Part shown: piece by piece, positions 42,984 to 52,466 of the stretch
How the letters are laid out: the number at the start of each line of letters is the position of its first letter
Position numbering within the stretch: position 1 is the first letter of the stretch
Origin: DASXMT01 sp963803065
GTDB taxonomy: Bacteria > Actinomycetota > Acidimicrobiia > Acidimicrobiales > RAAP-2
Direction of reading: 5' to 3'
Assembly: GCA_963803065.1 (NCBI GenBank)
Contig: CAWDKW010000013.1
Coordinates: forward strand, 124,001-188,000
DNA length: 64,000 bases
Program-made: the position numbers and the translations under genes
The notes under the pieces: generated by a model
What the model saw: the letters and a program-made list of their open reading frames with translations, nothing else
Database searches by the model: none
Told to the model about the DNA's origin: nothing

Positions 42984-45472
42984 GCATCAGTCCTGACCGA
43001 TGGACGTTGAAGACGCAAGAGGCGCTGGCCGCCGCCCTGGAACGGGCCCGGACCGAGCACCACGCCGAGGTGACCCCCGACCACATCCTGGTCGCCATGC
43101 TCGACCAGTCCGACGGCCTGTCCGGCCCCATCCTGGCCCGGGTCGGGGTCGAGCCGGCGGCGTTGCGCAACCGCCTCGACGGTGAGCTGTCCCGCCTGGC
43201 CAAGGCCTATGGCGGTGAGGAGCCTCGTCTCAACGCGGCCGTGCGCGACGCGCTGGCCACGGCCGACAGCCTCCGGACCGACATGGGGGACGACTACCTG
43301 TCGGTCGAGCACCTCCTTCTGGCCATGGCCGACCGGTTGGGGGTGACGAGGGACGACCTCCTCACCGCCTTGCGGGACGTCCGCGGCAGCCACCGGGTCA
43401 CCTCCCAGAACCCCGAGGACACCTTCCAGGCGCTCGAGCAGTACGGCCGCGACCTCACCGAGCTGGCCCGTCAGGGGAAGATGGACCCGGTCATCGGCCG
43501 GGACGAGGAGGTCCGCCGGGTCATCCAGGTGCTGTCCCGGCGGACGAAGAACAACCCTGTCCTCATCGGCGAGCCCGGCGTGGGCAAGACGGCCATCGTC
43601 GAGGGCCTGGCCCAGCGCATCGTGGAAGGGGACGTGCCCGAGGGCCTGAAGGGCAAGCGGGTCATCGGGCTCGACGTGTCGGCCATGGTGGCCGGGGCCA
43701 AGTACCGGGGCGAGTTCGAGGAGCGGCTGAAGGCCGTGCTGAAGGAGATCACGGACGCCGAGGGCGAGGTGATCACCTTCATCGACGAGCTGCACACCAT
43801 CGTCGGGGCGGGCGGCGGCGCCGAGGGGGCCATGGACGCCGGCAACATGATCAAGCCGATGCTGGCCCGGGGCGAGCTCCGGATGATCGGGGCCACCACC
43901 CTCGACGAGTACCGCCAGTACATCGAGAAGGACGCCGCGCTCGAGCGGCGCTTCCAGCAGGTGTTCGTGGGCGAGCCGTCGGTGGCCGACACCATCGCCA
44001 TCCTCCGGGGGCTGAAGGAGCGCTACGAGGTGCACCACGGGGTGCGCATCCAGGACGCGGCGTTGGTGGCCGCGGCGGTGCTCTCCGACCGCTACGTCAC
44101 CGGCCGCTTCCTGCCCGACAAGGCCATCGACCTGATGGACGAGGCGGCCAGCCGGTTGCGGATCGAGATCGACTCCATGCCCACCGAGCTCGACGTGGTC
44201 AGCCGGCGGATGCGCCAGCTGGAGATCGAGCGGATGGCCCTGGCCAAGGAGACCGACGAGGCCTCGGCCGAGCGCCTGGCCCGCCTGGACGAGGAACTGG
44301 CCAACCTGAAGGAGACCTCGGACGCCATGACCGCCCACTGGCAGGCCGAGAAGGAGGCCATCACCGCGATCCAGGATCGCAAGGGCGAGCTCGAGAACAA
44401 GCGGGGCGAGGCCGAGCGCCTGGCCCGGGACGGGAACCTGGCCGCGGCCTCGGAGATCACCTACGGGCAGGTCCCCGAGCTCGAGCGGCAGGTCGAGGAG
44501 GCGACCGAGGCCCTCGACCGACTCCAGGCCGAGCAGCGCTTCCTGAAAGAGGAGGTCGACGCCGAGGACGTGGCCGAGGTGGTCAGCCGGGCGACCGGTG
44601 TCCCGGTGACCCGGCTGCTCGAGGGCGAAGTCGAGAAGCTGATCCGCATGGAGGACGCCCTGCACGCCAGGGTGGTGGGCCAGGACGAGGCCGTCTCGGC
44701 CGTGGCCAACGCCATCCGGAGGAACCGGGCCGGCCTGTCGGACCCGAACCGGCCCATCGGCTCCTTCCTCTTCCTCGGGCCCACCGGCGTGGGCAAGACC
44801 GAGCTGGCCCGGGCCCTGGCCGACTTCCTGTTCGACGACGCCAAGGCCATGGTGCGCATCGACATGAGTGAGTACATGGAGCGCCACACCGTGTCCCGGC
44901 TGGTCGGCGCCCCCCCGGGGTACGTCGGGTACGAGGAGGGGGGCCAGCTCACCGAGGCGGTGCGCCGCCGGCCCTATGCCGTCGTCCTGCTCGACGAGAT
45001 CGAGAAGGCCCACCCCGACGTGTTCAACATCCTCCTCCAGGTCCTGGAAGACGGCCGGTTGACCGACGGACAGGGCCGGACGGTGGACTTCACCAACGCC
45101 GTGCTCATCATGACCTCCAACCTCCCCGGCGAGCCCTCGGAGTACTTCAAGCCTGAGTTCGTGAACCGGATCGACGAGATCGTGCGCTTCCACGCCCTGA
45201 CCGAGGCCGACCTCGAGCGCATCGTGTCCATCCAGCTCGGGCGGCTGCGGGAGCGCCTGGCCGAGCGCCGCCTCTCGATGGACGTCACCCCGGCGGCCGA
45301 CGCCTGGTTGGCCCGCACCGGCTTCGACCCAGACTTCGGGGCCCGGCCGCTGCGCCGTGTGATCCAGCGGCAGGTCGAGGACCAGTTGGCCCTGGCCCTC
45401 CTCGAGGGTCGCTACCCCGAGGGGTCGACGGTCACCGTCGACGTCAAGGACGGGGAGATCGTCCTCACCTGA
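42980..45472 (+). CDS. clpB: ATP-dependent disaggregase ClpB
   Basis: 830 residues. N domain, AAA1 Walker A IGEPGVGKTAIVEGLAQRIV, coiled-coil M domain (about 400-520), AAA2 Walker A GPTGVGKTELARALADFLF, and LTDGQGRTVDFTNAVLIMT. The segment after MTSNL is short (PGEPSEYFKPEFVNRIDE), about nine residues less than I recall in mycobacterial ClpB, which accounts for part of its smaller size. Extracts proteins from aggregates with DnaK. ATG overlaps the hspR stop, so it shares the heat-shock operon. Confidence 0.96.
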   Translation: MSISPDRWTLKTQEALAAALERARTEHHAEVTPDHILVAMLDQSDGLSGPILARVGVEPAALRNRLDGELSRLAKAYGGEEPRLNAAVRDALATADSLRTDMGDDYLSVEHLLLAMADRLGVTRDDLLTALRDVRGSHRVTSQNPEDTFQALEQYGRDLTELARQGKMDPVIGRDEEVRRVIQVLSRRTKNNPVLIGEPGVGKTAIVEGLAQRIVEGDVPEGLKGKRVIGLDVSAMVAGAKYRGEFEERLKAVLKEITDAEGEVITFIDELHTIVGAGGGAEGAMDAGNMIKPMLARGELRMIGATTLDEYRQYIEKDAALERRFQQVFVGEPSVADTIAILRGLKERYEVHHGVRIQDAALVAAAVLSDRYVTGRFLPDKAIDLMDEAASRLRIEIDSMPTELDVVSRRMRQLEIERMALAKETDEASAERLARLDEELANLKETSDAMTAHWQAEKEAITAIQDRKGELENKRGEAERLARDGNLAAASEITYGQVPELERQVEEATEALDRLQAEQRFLKEEVDAEDVAEVVSRATGVPVTRLLEGEVEKLIRMEDALHARVVGQDEAVSAVANAIRRNRAGLSDPNRPIGSFLFLGPTGVGKTELARALADFLFDDAKAMVRIDMSEYMERHTVSRLVGAPPGYVGYEEGGQLTEAVRRRPYAVVLLDEIEKAHPDVFNILLQVLEDGRLTDGQGRTVDFTNAVLIMTSNLPGEPSEYFKPEFVNRIDEIVRFHALTEADLERIVSIQLGRLRERLAERRLSMDVTPAADAWLARTGFDPDFGARPLRRVIQRQVEDQLALALLEGRYPEGSTVTVDVKDGEIVLT

Positions 45473-45529
45473 CCCGCGCCATCGTTCTGTCCTGGGCCAC
45501 CGGGCCCGCTGGCCCGCCTCGTTCAGGTG
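45466..45529. terminator. Convergent inverted repeat spanning both stop codons
   Basis: CACCTGA (45466-45472) and TCAGGTG (45523-45529) each contain the stop codon of a convergent gene (clpB and the DUF2510 gene). An inner stem GGGCCA/TGGCCC (45494-45499 and 45510-45515) lies between. Likely a shared bidirectional terminator or cruciform, though no T-tract is present. Confidence 0.45.
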
Positions 45530-46020
45530 GGGGCGTCGGTGGTGCTGACCCCGTCGGTGGCCACGTGCTCGGTCCACTGGAATCCGTTCCAGAACCGGTA
45601 GTGGTGCCGGCCCGAGGGGTCGACATGCCAGCCGGCGGGGGCGACCGCGGGCGCGCCGGGGCGCGAGCCGGCGTCGTGGCCGAGCGGGCGCGCCGGGTTG
45701 GGCAGCGACCCGAACCCGTCCGGCGCCCGGGGCACCGACCCGAACATCGAGCCTGGGAAGCCGAAGCGCGTCCGGGTCATGGCAGTGCCCGGTCCCGGCA
45801 CCTTGGTCGTCCGCATGGCGATCAGCGTGAGCACGGTGATCACGACGGACACGAACACGCTGGCCAGTGCCCAGTAGATCGGGGGGATGTGCCAGGGGCT
45901 CACCCCGGTGGCCCGGCGGAAGACGTCAGTGTTCCTGAAGTTGAGGGCGGCGATGATGACGCCGAACACGACCAGGGTGGTCGTTGTCCGGACGAACAAG
46001 AGTCCAAACATGGGCTCCAA
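45523..46020 (-). CDS. DUF2510 membrane protein
   Basis: 165 residues. Two N-terminal membrane helices (LLFVRTTTTLVVFGVIIAAL, YWALASVFVSVVITVLTLIA), a Pro/Gly-rich linker, and at the C-terminus the DUF2510 module PAGWHVDPSGRHHYRFWNG followed by WTEHVA, an actinobacterial domain of unknown function with conserved aromatic residues. Start ATG 46020; the ATG three codons later is possible. Convergent with clpB and divergent from purA. Confidence 0.85.
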   Translation of the reverse strand: MEPMFGLLFVRTTTTLVVFGVIIAALNFRNTDVFRRATGVSPWHIPPIYWALASVFVSVVITVLTLIAMRTTKVPGPGTAMTRTRFGFPGSMFGSVPRAPDGFGSLPNPARPLGHDAGSRPGAPAVAPAGWHVDPSGRHHYRFWNGFQWTEHVATDGVSTTDAPT

Positions 46021-46097
46021 TGTAGATCCGTCCCGGTTCGGGCGGGCTCTTTGTGGCCGACGGGGTCGGGACGGACCGGCCGACGTGCAACATCGGC

Positions 46098-46136
46098 CCG
46101 ATCACGGAGGTGATCGGCCCGGCCGCGGGTTACACT
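46098..46136 (+). promoter_or_regulatory. purA promoter region with 20-bp palindrome
   Basis: CCGATCAC (46098-46105), GGAG, GTGATCGG (46110-46117) is a perfect inverted repeat located just before TACACT (46131-46136), a probable -10 element. The purA start is at 46174 with GGAGG before it. Could be an operator overlapping the -35 position. Confidence 0.5.
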
Positions 46137-46173
46137 GGTGCGTAATCCGCTTTTCGCAACGGAGGAGTGACGC

Positions 46174-47454
46174 GTGCCCGCAACCGTGGTCGTCGGGACC
46201 CAATGGGGCGACGAAGGGAAGGGCAAGCTCACCGACTTGCTCGCCAAGGAGATGCAGGTGGTGGTGCGCTACCAGGGCGGCCACAACGCCGGGCACACCA
46301 TCGTCGTCGACGGGGAGACCTTCGCCCTCCAGCTGGTGCCGAGCGGCGTCCTCTACGACCACATCACGCCGGTGATCGGCAACGGCGTGGTCGTCGACCC
46401 TACCGTCCTGCTGGCCGAGGTCGACACCCTGATGGCCAAGGGCGTCGACACCTCCCGGCTCCTGGTCAGCGGCAACGCCCACCTGATCATGCCCTACCAT
46501 CACGAGCTCGACCGGCTGACCGAGCGGTACCTCGGCAAGAACAGCCTGGGCACGACGAAGCGCGGGATCGGCCCCGCCTACTCGGACAAGTCATCGAGGG
46601 TGGGCCTGCGGGTCCAGGACCTCCTCGACCCGAAGATCTTCCGCCAGAAGCTCGACGTGGTCCTGAAGGAGAAGAACGCCATTCTGGCCAAGGTCTACAA
46701 CCGGCTGCCGCTGTCGGCCGACGACATCACCGCCCACTACCTGGACGAGCTGGCCCCCCGGGTGGCGCCCATGGTGGCCGACACGGTGGGCGTGGTCCAC
46801 GACGCTCTCGAGCGGGGGGCCCACGTGCTGCTCGAAGGGGCTCAGGCCACCTTCCTCGACCTCGACCACGGCACCTATCCCTTCGTGACCTCGTCCAACC
46901 CCGTGGCCGGCGGGGCCTGCACCGGCGCCGGCGTCGGGCCCCGCTACATCGACCAGGTGATCGGCATCGCCAAGGCCTACGTGACCCGGGTCGGGAGCGG
47001 CCCGTTCCCCACCGAGCTGACCGATGAGACCGCCGACACGCTGGTCGACCGTGGCCACGAGTACGGGGTCAACACCGGCCGCCGCCGCCGGCCCGGGTGG
47101 TTCGACGCGGTCATGATGCGCCAGGCGGTACGCCTCAACTCGCTCTCCGAGGTGGCGCTGACCAAGCTCGACGTGCTCGACACCTTCGACACGGTCAAGG
47201 TCTGCGTGGCCTACGAGGCCAACGGCGAGCGGTTCAGCCACCCTCCGTACCACCAGTCGGTCCTCCACCAGGTCACGCCGGTCTACGAGGAGCTCCCCGG
47301 CTGGAGGACCGACCTGTCGGGGGCCACCGAGCTGACCGACCTGCCCCAGGCGGCGAGGGACTACGTCAGCTTCCTGGCCGAGCAGATCGGTGCTCCGGTC
47401 CGGCTGGTCGGTGTCGGCCCCGGCCGCGAGCAATTCGTACGCTTCGCCGCATGA
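46174..47454 (+). CDS. purA: Adenylosuccinate synthetase
   Basis: 426 residues from GTG after GGAGGAGTGAC. Joins IMP and aspartate using GTP, first step to AMP. VVGTQWGDEGKGKLTDLLA (P-loop and catalytic Asp), GHTIVVDGETFALQLVPSG, TTKRGIGPAYSDKSSRVGLR and GRRRRPGWFDAVM are canonical. First gene of a run of six purine genes (purA, D, B, C, S, Q), most of them overlapping or nearly so. Confidence 0.97.
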   Translation: MPATVVVGTQWGDEGKGKLTDLLAKEMQVVVRYQGGHNAGHTIVVDGETFALQLVPSGVLYDHITPVIGNGVVVDPTVLLAEVDTLMAKGVDTSRLLVSGNAHLIMPYHHELDRLTERYLGKNSLGTTKRGIGPAYSDKSSRVGLRVQDLLDPKIFRQKLDVVLKEKNAILAKVYNRLPLSADDITAHYLDELAPRVAPMVADTVGVVHDALERGAHVLLEGAQATFLDLDHGTYPFVTSSNPVAGGACTGAGVGPRYIDQVIGIAKAYVTRVGSGPFPTELTDETADTLVDRGHEYGVNTGRRRRPGWFDAVMMRQAVRLNSLSEVALTKLDVLDTFDTVKVCVAYEANGERFSHPPYHQSVLHQVTPVYEELPGWRTDLSGATELTDLPQAARDYVSFLAEQIGAPVRLVGVGPGREQFVRFAA

Positions 47455-47467
47455 CGGCCGCAACCCC

Positions 47468-48754
47468 ATGATCGTCTGCGTCGTCGGCTCTGGCGGTCGC
47501 GAGCATGCCCTGGCCCAGGTCCTCGGGCGGACGGCCGACGTGGTGGCGACCCCGGGCAACCCGGGCATCGCCGGGATCACGGCCGAGGGCCACACCCTGA
47601 CCAGCGTTCCCACCCCGGCCGAGGCCATCGACGCCGACCTGTTCGTCGTCGGTCCCGAGGAGCCGCTGGTCAACGGGCTGGCCGACCGGCTCCGGGCCCA
47701 GGGGAAGCTCGTGTTCGGCCCTGGTGCCGACGGCGCCCGGCTCGAGGGCTCCAAGGCCTTCATGAAGGGGTTGCTGGCCGAGGCCGGGGTGCCCACCGCC
47801 CGGTTCGGCGCCTTCGACGACCTGGCCAAGGCCAAGGCCTTCCTCCGCACCCTGCCCGGTCCGTGGGTGGTGAAGACCGACGGGTTGGCCGCGGGCAAGG
47901 GCGTGCTCGTCACCGACTCGCTGGCCGAGGCGGACGCCGACGTCGAGGCCAAGCTGTCGGGGGCGGCCTTCGGCGATGCCGGGCGCTCGGTGGTCATCGA
48001 GGAGGGGCTGGTCGGCGAGGAGTGCTCGCTGCTCGTCCTCTGCGACGGCACCCGGCTGGCCGCCCTGGCGCCGTCCCACGACTTCAAGCGGGCGGCAGAC
48101 GGCGACGCCGGCCCCAACACCGGCGGCATGGGGGCGTACTCGCCGGTGCCCTTCGTCGACGACGCCCTCGTCGCCGATTTGGTCGAGGAGGCGGTGGCCC
48201 CGATGGTGGACGTCCTCCGCTCCCGGGGTATCGATTACCGGGGCGTGCTCTATGCCGGCCTGATGCTCACCGCAGAGGGGCCCAAGGTCCTCGAGTACAA
48301 CGTGCGCTTCGGCGATCCCGAGACCCAGGTGGTGCTGCCCCGGTTCGACGGTGACCTGGCCGCCCTGCTCGCCGAGGTGGCCGCCGGACGGCTCCAGACG
48401 ACCCCCCGGTTCGTGCCCGACGCCGCCGTGTGCGTGGTCCTGGCCTCGGAGGGCTATCCGGAGTCCCCCCGGGTCGGCGACCCCATCGACGGCCTGGACG
48501 GCACGGTCTGCCCCCACACCTCGGTGTTCCACGCCGGGACCCGGACCGGGGAGGATGGTCGGGTGGTGACCTCGGGCGGCCGGGTGCTCGGCGTCACCGC
48601 CCTCGGACCGAGCATCGAGGAGGCCCGGTCGAGGGCGTACCGGTCGGTGGCCCGCATCGGGTGGCCGGGCATGCAACACCGGACCGACATCGCCGCCCCC
48701 GGGCGCCGGCCGGCCGGTCCCGACCGGCGACCGACCGAGGAGGTGGCCGGGTGA
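47468..48754 (+). CDS. purD: Phosphoribosylamine-glycine ligase
   Basis: 428 residues from ATG 47468, giving the canonical start IVCVVGSGGREHALAQVL. ATP-grasp features: VVKTDGLAAGKGVLV, EECSLLVLCDG, GPNTGGMGAYSPVPF and EYNVRFGDPETQVVLPR. Second step of purine synthesis. The last 25 residues (APGRRPAGPDRRPTEEVAG) are a Pro/Arg-rich extension. The stop overlaps the purB GTG start. Longer upstream frame lies in purA and is rejected. Confidence 0.96.
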   Translation: MIVCVVGSGGREHALAQVLGRTADVVATPGNPGIAGITAEGHTLTSVPTPAEAIDADLFVVGPEEPLVNGLADRLRAQGKLVFGPGADGARLEGSKAFMKGLLAEAGVPTARFGAFDDLAKAKAFLRTLPGPWVVKTDGLAAGKGVLVTDSLAEADADVEAKLSGAAFGDAGRSVVIEEGLVGEECSLLVLCDGTRLAALAPSHDFKRAADGDAGPNTGGMGAYSPVPFVDDALVADLVEEAVAPMVDVLRSRGIDYRGVLYAGLMLTAEGPKVLEYNVRFGDPETQVVLPRFDGDLAALLAEVAAGRLQTTPRFVPDAAVCVVLASEGYPESPRVGDPIDGLDGTVCPHTSVFHAGTRTGEDGRVVTSGGRVLGVTALGPSIEEARSRAYRSVARIGWPGMQHRTDIAAPGRRPAGPDRRPTEEVAG

Positions 48755-50085
48755 TCCCCCGCTACGCGCCCGCGGCCATGACCGAGCTCTTCTCCGACCA
48801 GGCCCGGTTCCGCATGTGGCTCGAGGTCGAGCTCCTGGCCGCCGAGGGCTGGGCCTCCATCGGCGACATCCCCGCCGACGAGGTCAAGGCCTGCCGGGAG
48901 CGGGCGCCCGTCGTCGACGCCGGGTTCGTGGCCGCCGTGGCCGAGCGGGAGCGGGTCACCGATCACGACGTGGCCGCCTTCGTCGACGTGGTGGCCCAGG
49001 CCATCGGGCAGCCCGAGGGGTCCTGGATCCACTACGGGCTGACCTCCTCCGACGTGGTCGACACGGCCCTGTGCGCCACCTTGACCCGCGCCGCCGATCT
49101 GTTGATCGCCGCCTCGGGTGAGCTGGTCGCCGCCTGCCGGGCGCGGGCCGAGGAGCTCATCGACGTGCCCGTCACCGGAAGGACCCACGGCATGCACGCC
49201 GAGCCCACGACCTACGGGGCGAAGTTCGCCCTCTGGGCCCTCCAAGCCGACCGGGACCGCCAACGGCTGATCGCCGCCCGGGAGCGGATCGCGGTGGGCA
49301 AGCTCTCGGGCGCGGTGGGCACCTTCTCCAACGTCGACCCCCGGATCGAGGCGTACGTGTGCAGCTCGCTCGGGCTGACCCCGGTGCCGGCCACCCAGGT
49401 CATCGCCCGCGACCGCCATGCCGAGTATCTCTGGGCCTGCACGTCGGTCGGGGCGACCATCGAAGCCATCGCCACCGAGATCCGTCACCTGGCCCGCAGC
49501 GAGGTGGGGGAGGTGGAAGAGCCGTTCAAGCCCGGACAGAAGGGCAGCTCGGCCATGCCCCACAAGCGGAACCCGATCCTGTCGGAGCGGCTGTGCGGGC
49601 TGGCCCGCGTGCTGCGCGGCTACCTGACGGCCGGCATCGAGGATGTGGCCCTGTGGCACGAGCGGGACATCTCCCACAGCTCGGTGGAACGGGTCGTGCT
49701 GCCCGACGCCTCCGCCCTCACGCTGTACATGATGAACAAGGCGACTGGCCTGGTCTCGGGCCTGGTCATCCATCCCGAGCGCGCCCTGGCCAATCTGGCC
49801 CACGGGAGCTATGGCTTGGTGTTCTCGCAGTCGGTGCTGCTGGCCCTGGTGGCCGGGGGCCTGAGCCGGGATGCCGCCTACCGCATCGTGCAGCGCGACG
49901 CCCGCAGGGCCTGGGAGGAGCGGGTGGCCTTCCGCCAGGTCCTCGACGCCGACCCCGAGGTCACCCTCTCGGCCGCGCAACTGGACGAGGCTTTCGACCT
50001 GGGCCGGGCCCTCCGGCACGTGCACCGCTTCACCGATGCGCTGGCCGGCCTGGGGCCGGCGGGGCCTGCCCGGCCGCGAAAATAG
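48751..50085 (+). CDS. purB: Adenylosuccinate lyase
   Basis: 444 residues from GTG 48751 (VIPRYAPAAMTELFSDQARF) behind GAGGAGG. Releases fumarate in two purine steps. Fumarase/lyase signature SSAMPHKRNPILSERLCGLA with the flexible-loop catalytic serine; GRTHGMHAEPTTYGAKFALW holds the catalytic His; IHYGLTSSDVVDTA binds substrate. Four-base overlap with purD. Confidence 0.96.
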   Translation: MIPRYAPAAMTELFSDQARFRMWLEVELLAAEGWASIGDIPADEVKACRERAPVVDAGFVAAVAERERVTDHDVAAFVDVVAQAIGQPEGSWIHYGLTSSDVVDTALCATLTRAADLLIAASGELVAACRARAEELIDVPVTGRTHGMHAEPTTYGAKFALWALQADRDRQRLIAARERIAVGKLSGAVGTFSNVDPRIEAYVCSSLGLTPVPATQVIARDRHAEYLWACTSVGATIEAIATEIRHLARSEVGEVEEPFKPGQKGSSAMPHKRNPILSERLCGLARVLRGYLTAGIEDVALWHERDISHSSVERVVLPDASALTLYMMNKATGLVSGLVIHPERALANLAHGSYGLVFSQSVLLALVAGGLSRDAAYRIVQRDARRAWEERVAFRQVLDADPEVTLSAAQLDEAFDLGRALRHVHRFTDALAGLGPAGPARPRK

Positions 50086-50116
50086 AGTCGACGATGACAG
50101 CGAAGGGAGAACAGGA

Positions 50117-51004
50117 GTGACCGAGGCAACCGAAGCGCTGCCCCTCATCCAGTCGGGCAAGGTGCGCGAGCTCTACGACGCCGGGGACGACCGACTGTTG
50201 ATGGTGGCCTCGGACCGCATCTCTGCCTTCGACGTGATCATGGCCGAGCCCATCGCCGATAAGGGCAGGGTGCTCACGGCCATGACCGTGTACTGGCTCG
50301 AGGAGCTCGCCGACCTGGCCCCCAACCACCTGATCAGCGCCGACGCCACCGACTTCCCCGCGCACCCCGGCCTCGACGACCTGGCCGGCCGGTCGATGCT
50401 GGTGCGCAAGGCCGACATGTTGGCCATCGAGTGCATCGTGCGCGGGTACCTGGCCGGCTCGGCCTACAAGGAGTACGAGCGCGAGGGAACGGTGCACGGG
50501 ATGCCCATGCCGTCGGGGCTCCGCCATGCCGAGCGCCTGCCCGAGCCCATCTTCACCCCCTCGACCAAGGCCACCGAGGGCCACGACGTGAACATCGGCA
50601 TGGCCGAGGCGGAGGACCTGGTCGGCGCCGAGGCCGCCCGGGCGGCCAGCGACATATGCCTGGCCGCCTACCTGCGGGCTTCGGCCCGGGCCGAGGAGCA
50701 CGGCATCGTGATCTGTGACACCAAGTTCGAGCTCGGCTACATCGACGGCCGGCTGGCCATCTGCGACGAGGTCCTCACCCCGGACTCGTCGCGGTTCTGG
50801 CCGGCCGCCGACTGCGCGCCCGGGACCAACCCGCCCTCGTTCGACAAGCAACCCCTGCGAGACTGGCTCGAAGGCCAACCGTGGGACAAGCAGCCGCCGC
50901 CTCCGGCCCTCCCCGACGAGATCGTGACGGCCACCTCGCAGCGCTACACCGACGCCTACGAGCTGATCAGCGGGCGTCGTCTGGCCGACTGGTACGGTGC
51001 GTGA
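50117..51004 (+). CDS. purC: SAICAR synthetase
   Basis: 295 residues from GTG 50117 behind GGGAGAACAGGA. Condenses CAIR with aspartate. SGKVRELYDAGDDRLLMVAS, ECIVRGYLAGSAYKEYEREG and CDTKFELGYIDGRLAICDEV are family signatures. The form with a C-terminal YELISGRRLADWYGA is typical of the longer, yeast-like Ade1 type found in actinobacteria. Confidence 0.96.
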   Translation: MTEATEALPLIQSGKVRELYDAGDDRLLMVASDRISAFDVIMAEPIADKGRVLTAMTVYWLEELADLAPNHLISADATDFPAHPGLDDLAGRSMLVRKADMLAIECIVRGYLAGSAYKEYEREGTVHGMPMPSGLRHAERLPEPIFTPSTKATEGHDVNIGMAEAEDLVGAEAARAASDICLAAYLRASARAEEHGIVICDTKFELGYIDGRLAICDEVLTPDSSRFWPAADCAPGTNPPSFDKQPLRDWLEGQPWDKQPPPPALPDEIVTATSQRYTDAYELISGRRLADWYGA

Positions 51005-51026
51005 TCGTGGGCAGCCGGGTGGATCG

Positions 51027-51323
51027 GTGAACTACTCCGTGCTGGTCGAGGTGGCGCTGCGGCCGGGCATCGCCGACCCCCAGGGGGCGACCATCGAGCG
51101 GGCCCTGGCCGCGCTGGGCTTCACCGGGGTGAGCCGGGTACGGGCGGGCAAGGCCTTCCGCTTCGACATCGAGGCCGCCGACCGCGACACCGCCGTCGCC
51201 CAGGCCGAGGTGGTGGCGGAGCGCTTCTTGGGCAATCCGGTCATCGAGGACTCGACCGTCACCGTCACCGCCGGGGAGGAAGGGGACGTCGACGTCGACT
51301 CCGCTTCGGCTGCCGCCCGTTGA
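51027..51323 (+). CDS. purS: Phosphoribosylformylglycinamidine synthase subunit PurS
   Basis: 98 residues from GTG 51027 (VNYSVLVEVALRPGIADPQG), including the VRAGKAFRFDIEAADRDTAV core. PurS bridges PurL and PurQ in the three-part FGAM synthase. The last 17 residues (EEGDVDVDSASAAAR) are an acidic extension. Overlaps the purQ start. Confidence 0.93.
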   Translation: MNYSVLVEVALRPGIADPQGATIERALAALGFTGVSRVRAGKAFRFDIEAADRDTAVAQAEVVAERFLGNPVIEDSTVTVTAGEEGDVDVDSASAAAR

Positions 51324-51988
51324 TGGCCGCTCGAGTCGGGGTCGTGATCTTCCCCGGGAGCAACTGCGAGCACGACGTGATCAAGGCCCTGGGCGATCTC
51401 GGGGGGTCGGCCGAGCTGGTCTGGCACGGCGACGCCAGGGTGGACGGCTACGACGCCCTGGTGCTGCCCGGCGGCTTCGCCCACGGCGACTACCTCCGCC
51501 CCGGGGCCATCGCCCGGTTCTCACCGGTGATGGACGCGGTGAGCCGGTTCGCCGCCGCCGGCGGCCCGGTGGTGGGCATCTGCAACGGCTTCCAGGTGCT
51601 GACCGAGGCCGGGCTCCTCCCGGGCGCCCTGCAGAAGAACCGGGGCCTCCGGTTCTTGTGCACCACGGCCGAGGTGCGGGTCGAGAGCGAGAGGTCCGCC
51701 CTCACCTCCGGGATCGCCGTCGGGACGGTGTTGCGCATCCCCATCAACCACTTCGAGGGCAACTACATCTGCGATGCCGAGACGTTGGCCGTGCTCCAGG
51801 GCGAGGGCCGGATCGTCCTCCGCTACGTCGACAACCCCAACGGCTCGCTCGACGGGATCGCCGGCGTGTGCAACGAGGCCGGCAATGTCGTGGGGCTCAT
51901 GCCGCATCCCGAGCGGGCCAGCGACGAGCTGTTGGGCTCGACCGACGGGGCTGCGCTGCTTCGATCCCTGCTGAGCGTCGCCGCCTAG
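51323..51988 (+). CDS. purQ: Phosphoribosylformylglycinamidine synthase subunit PurQ
   Basis: 221 residues from ATG 51323. Class I glutamine amidotransferase supplying ammonia to PurL: oxyanion region LVLPGGFAHGDYLRPGAIA, nucleophile Cys in GICNGFQVLTEAGLLPGAL, and His/Glu in LMPHPERASDELLGSTDG. Last gene of the purA-Q run; purL is separated from it by about 1 kb holding a reverse-strand gene. Confidence 0.96.
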   Translation: MAARVGVVIFPGSNCEHDVIKALGDLGGSAELVWHGDARVDGYDALVLPGGFAHGDYLRPGAIARFSPVMDAVSRFAAAGGPVVGICNGFQVLTEAGLLPGALQKNRGLRFLCTTAEVRVESERSALTSGIAVGTVLRIPINHFEGNYICDAETLAVLQGEGRIVLRYVDNPNGSLDGIAGVCNEAGNVVGLMPHPERASDELLGSTDGAALLRSLLSVAA

Positions 51989-52046
51989 GGCCGCGGCCTG
52001 GGCCCGCCTGGGCCCGCTTTCTGGGAGCGACGGGTCGTTCGGTCGC

Positions 52047-52466
52047 TCAGCCCCGGGTCCGGGCGATCTTGGCCTGCTGGAGCACGGGCGCCGACACCCC
52101 GACCGTCCGCCATGCCGAATAGGTGATGCCCTTGCGGTCGCCGTAGGCCCGGGCCACCTTGATGAACTCCTTCTCGAGGGCGCCCAGGTCCACGGTGTCA
52201 CCGGAATGGGACAGCTCGGCTTCGAGTTGTTGCTTCTCTTGGACCAGGTGAAGGCGGCTCAATGCATCGGCATCGGCGAGACGAGCTTCGATCGTGTTGA
52301 GGCGCTTGGCGATGGAGTCCGGCGTCCGCTTACGCCCACGTCGGGGCTTGGTCGACTCCAGAGCCTCGAGATAGCGACGCACCACGCGACCTTCTTCACG
52401 CCCCTTGGCCAATGCGGCCTTGTGGGCGTCTGACATAGCAGTTTTCTTGCGTGGAGTCTTTGCCAT
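52047..52466 (-). CDS. Conserved actinobacterial basic protein of unknown function
   Basis: 139 residues from ATG 52466 (MAKTPRKKTAMSDAHKAALA). Lys/Arg-rich N-terminus with an AT-hook-like KPRRGRKRTP, then a helical coiled-coil region (IAKRLNTIEARLADADALSR, LHLVQEKQQLEAELSH) and a C-terminal segment IKVARAYGDRKGITYSAWR. I believe similar small proteins are widespread in actinobacteria without known role; nucleic-acid binding is an inference from charge. Convergent with purQ. Confidence 0.78.
   Translation of the reverse strand: MAKTPRKKTAMSDAHKAALAKGREEGRVVRRYLEALESTKPRRGRKRTPDSIAKRLNTIEARLADADALSRLHLVQEKQQLEAELSHSGDTVDLGALEKEFIKVARAYGDRKGITYSAWRTVGVSAPVLQQAKIARTRG

Noticed and set aside
42674..45577. 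967-codon minus-strand open frame
   Set aside because: Antisense shadow of hspR and clpB caused by high GC at third codon positions.
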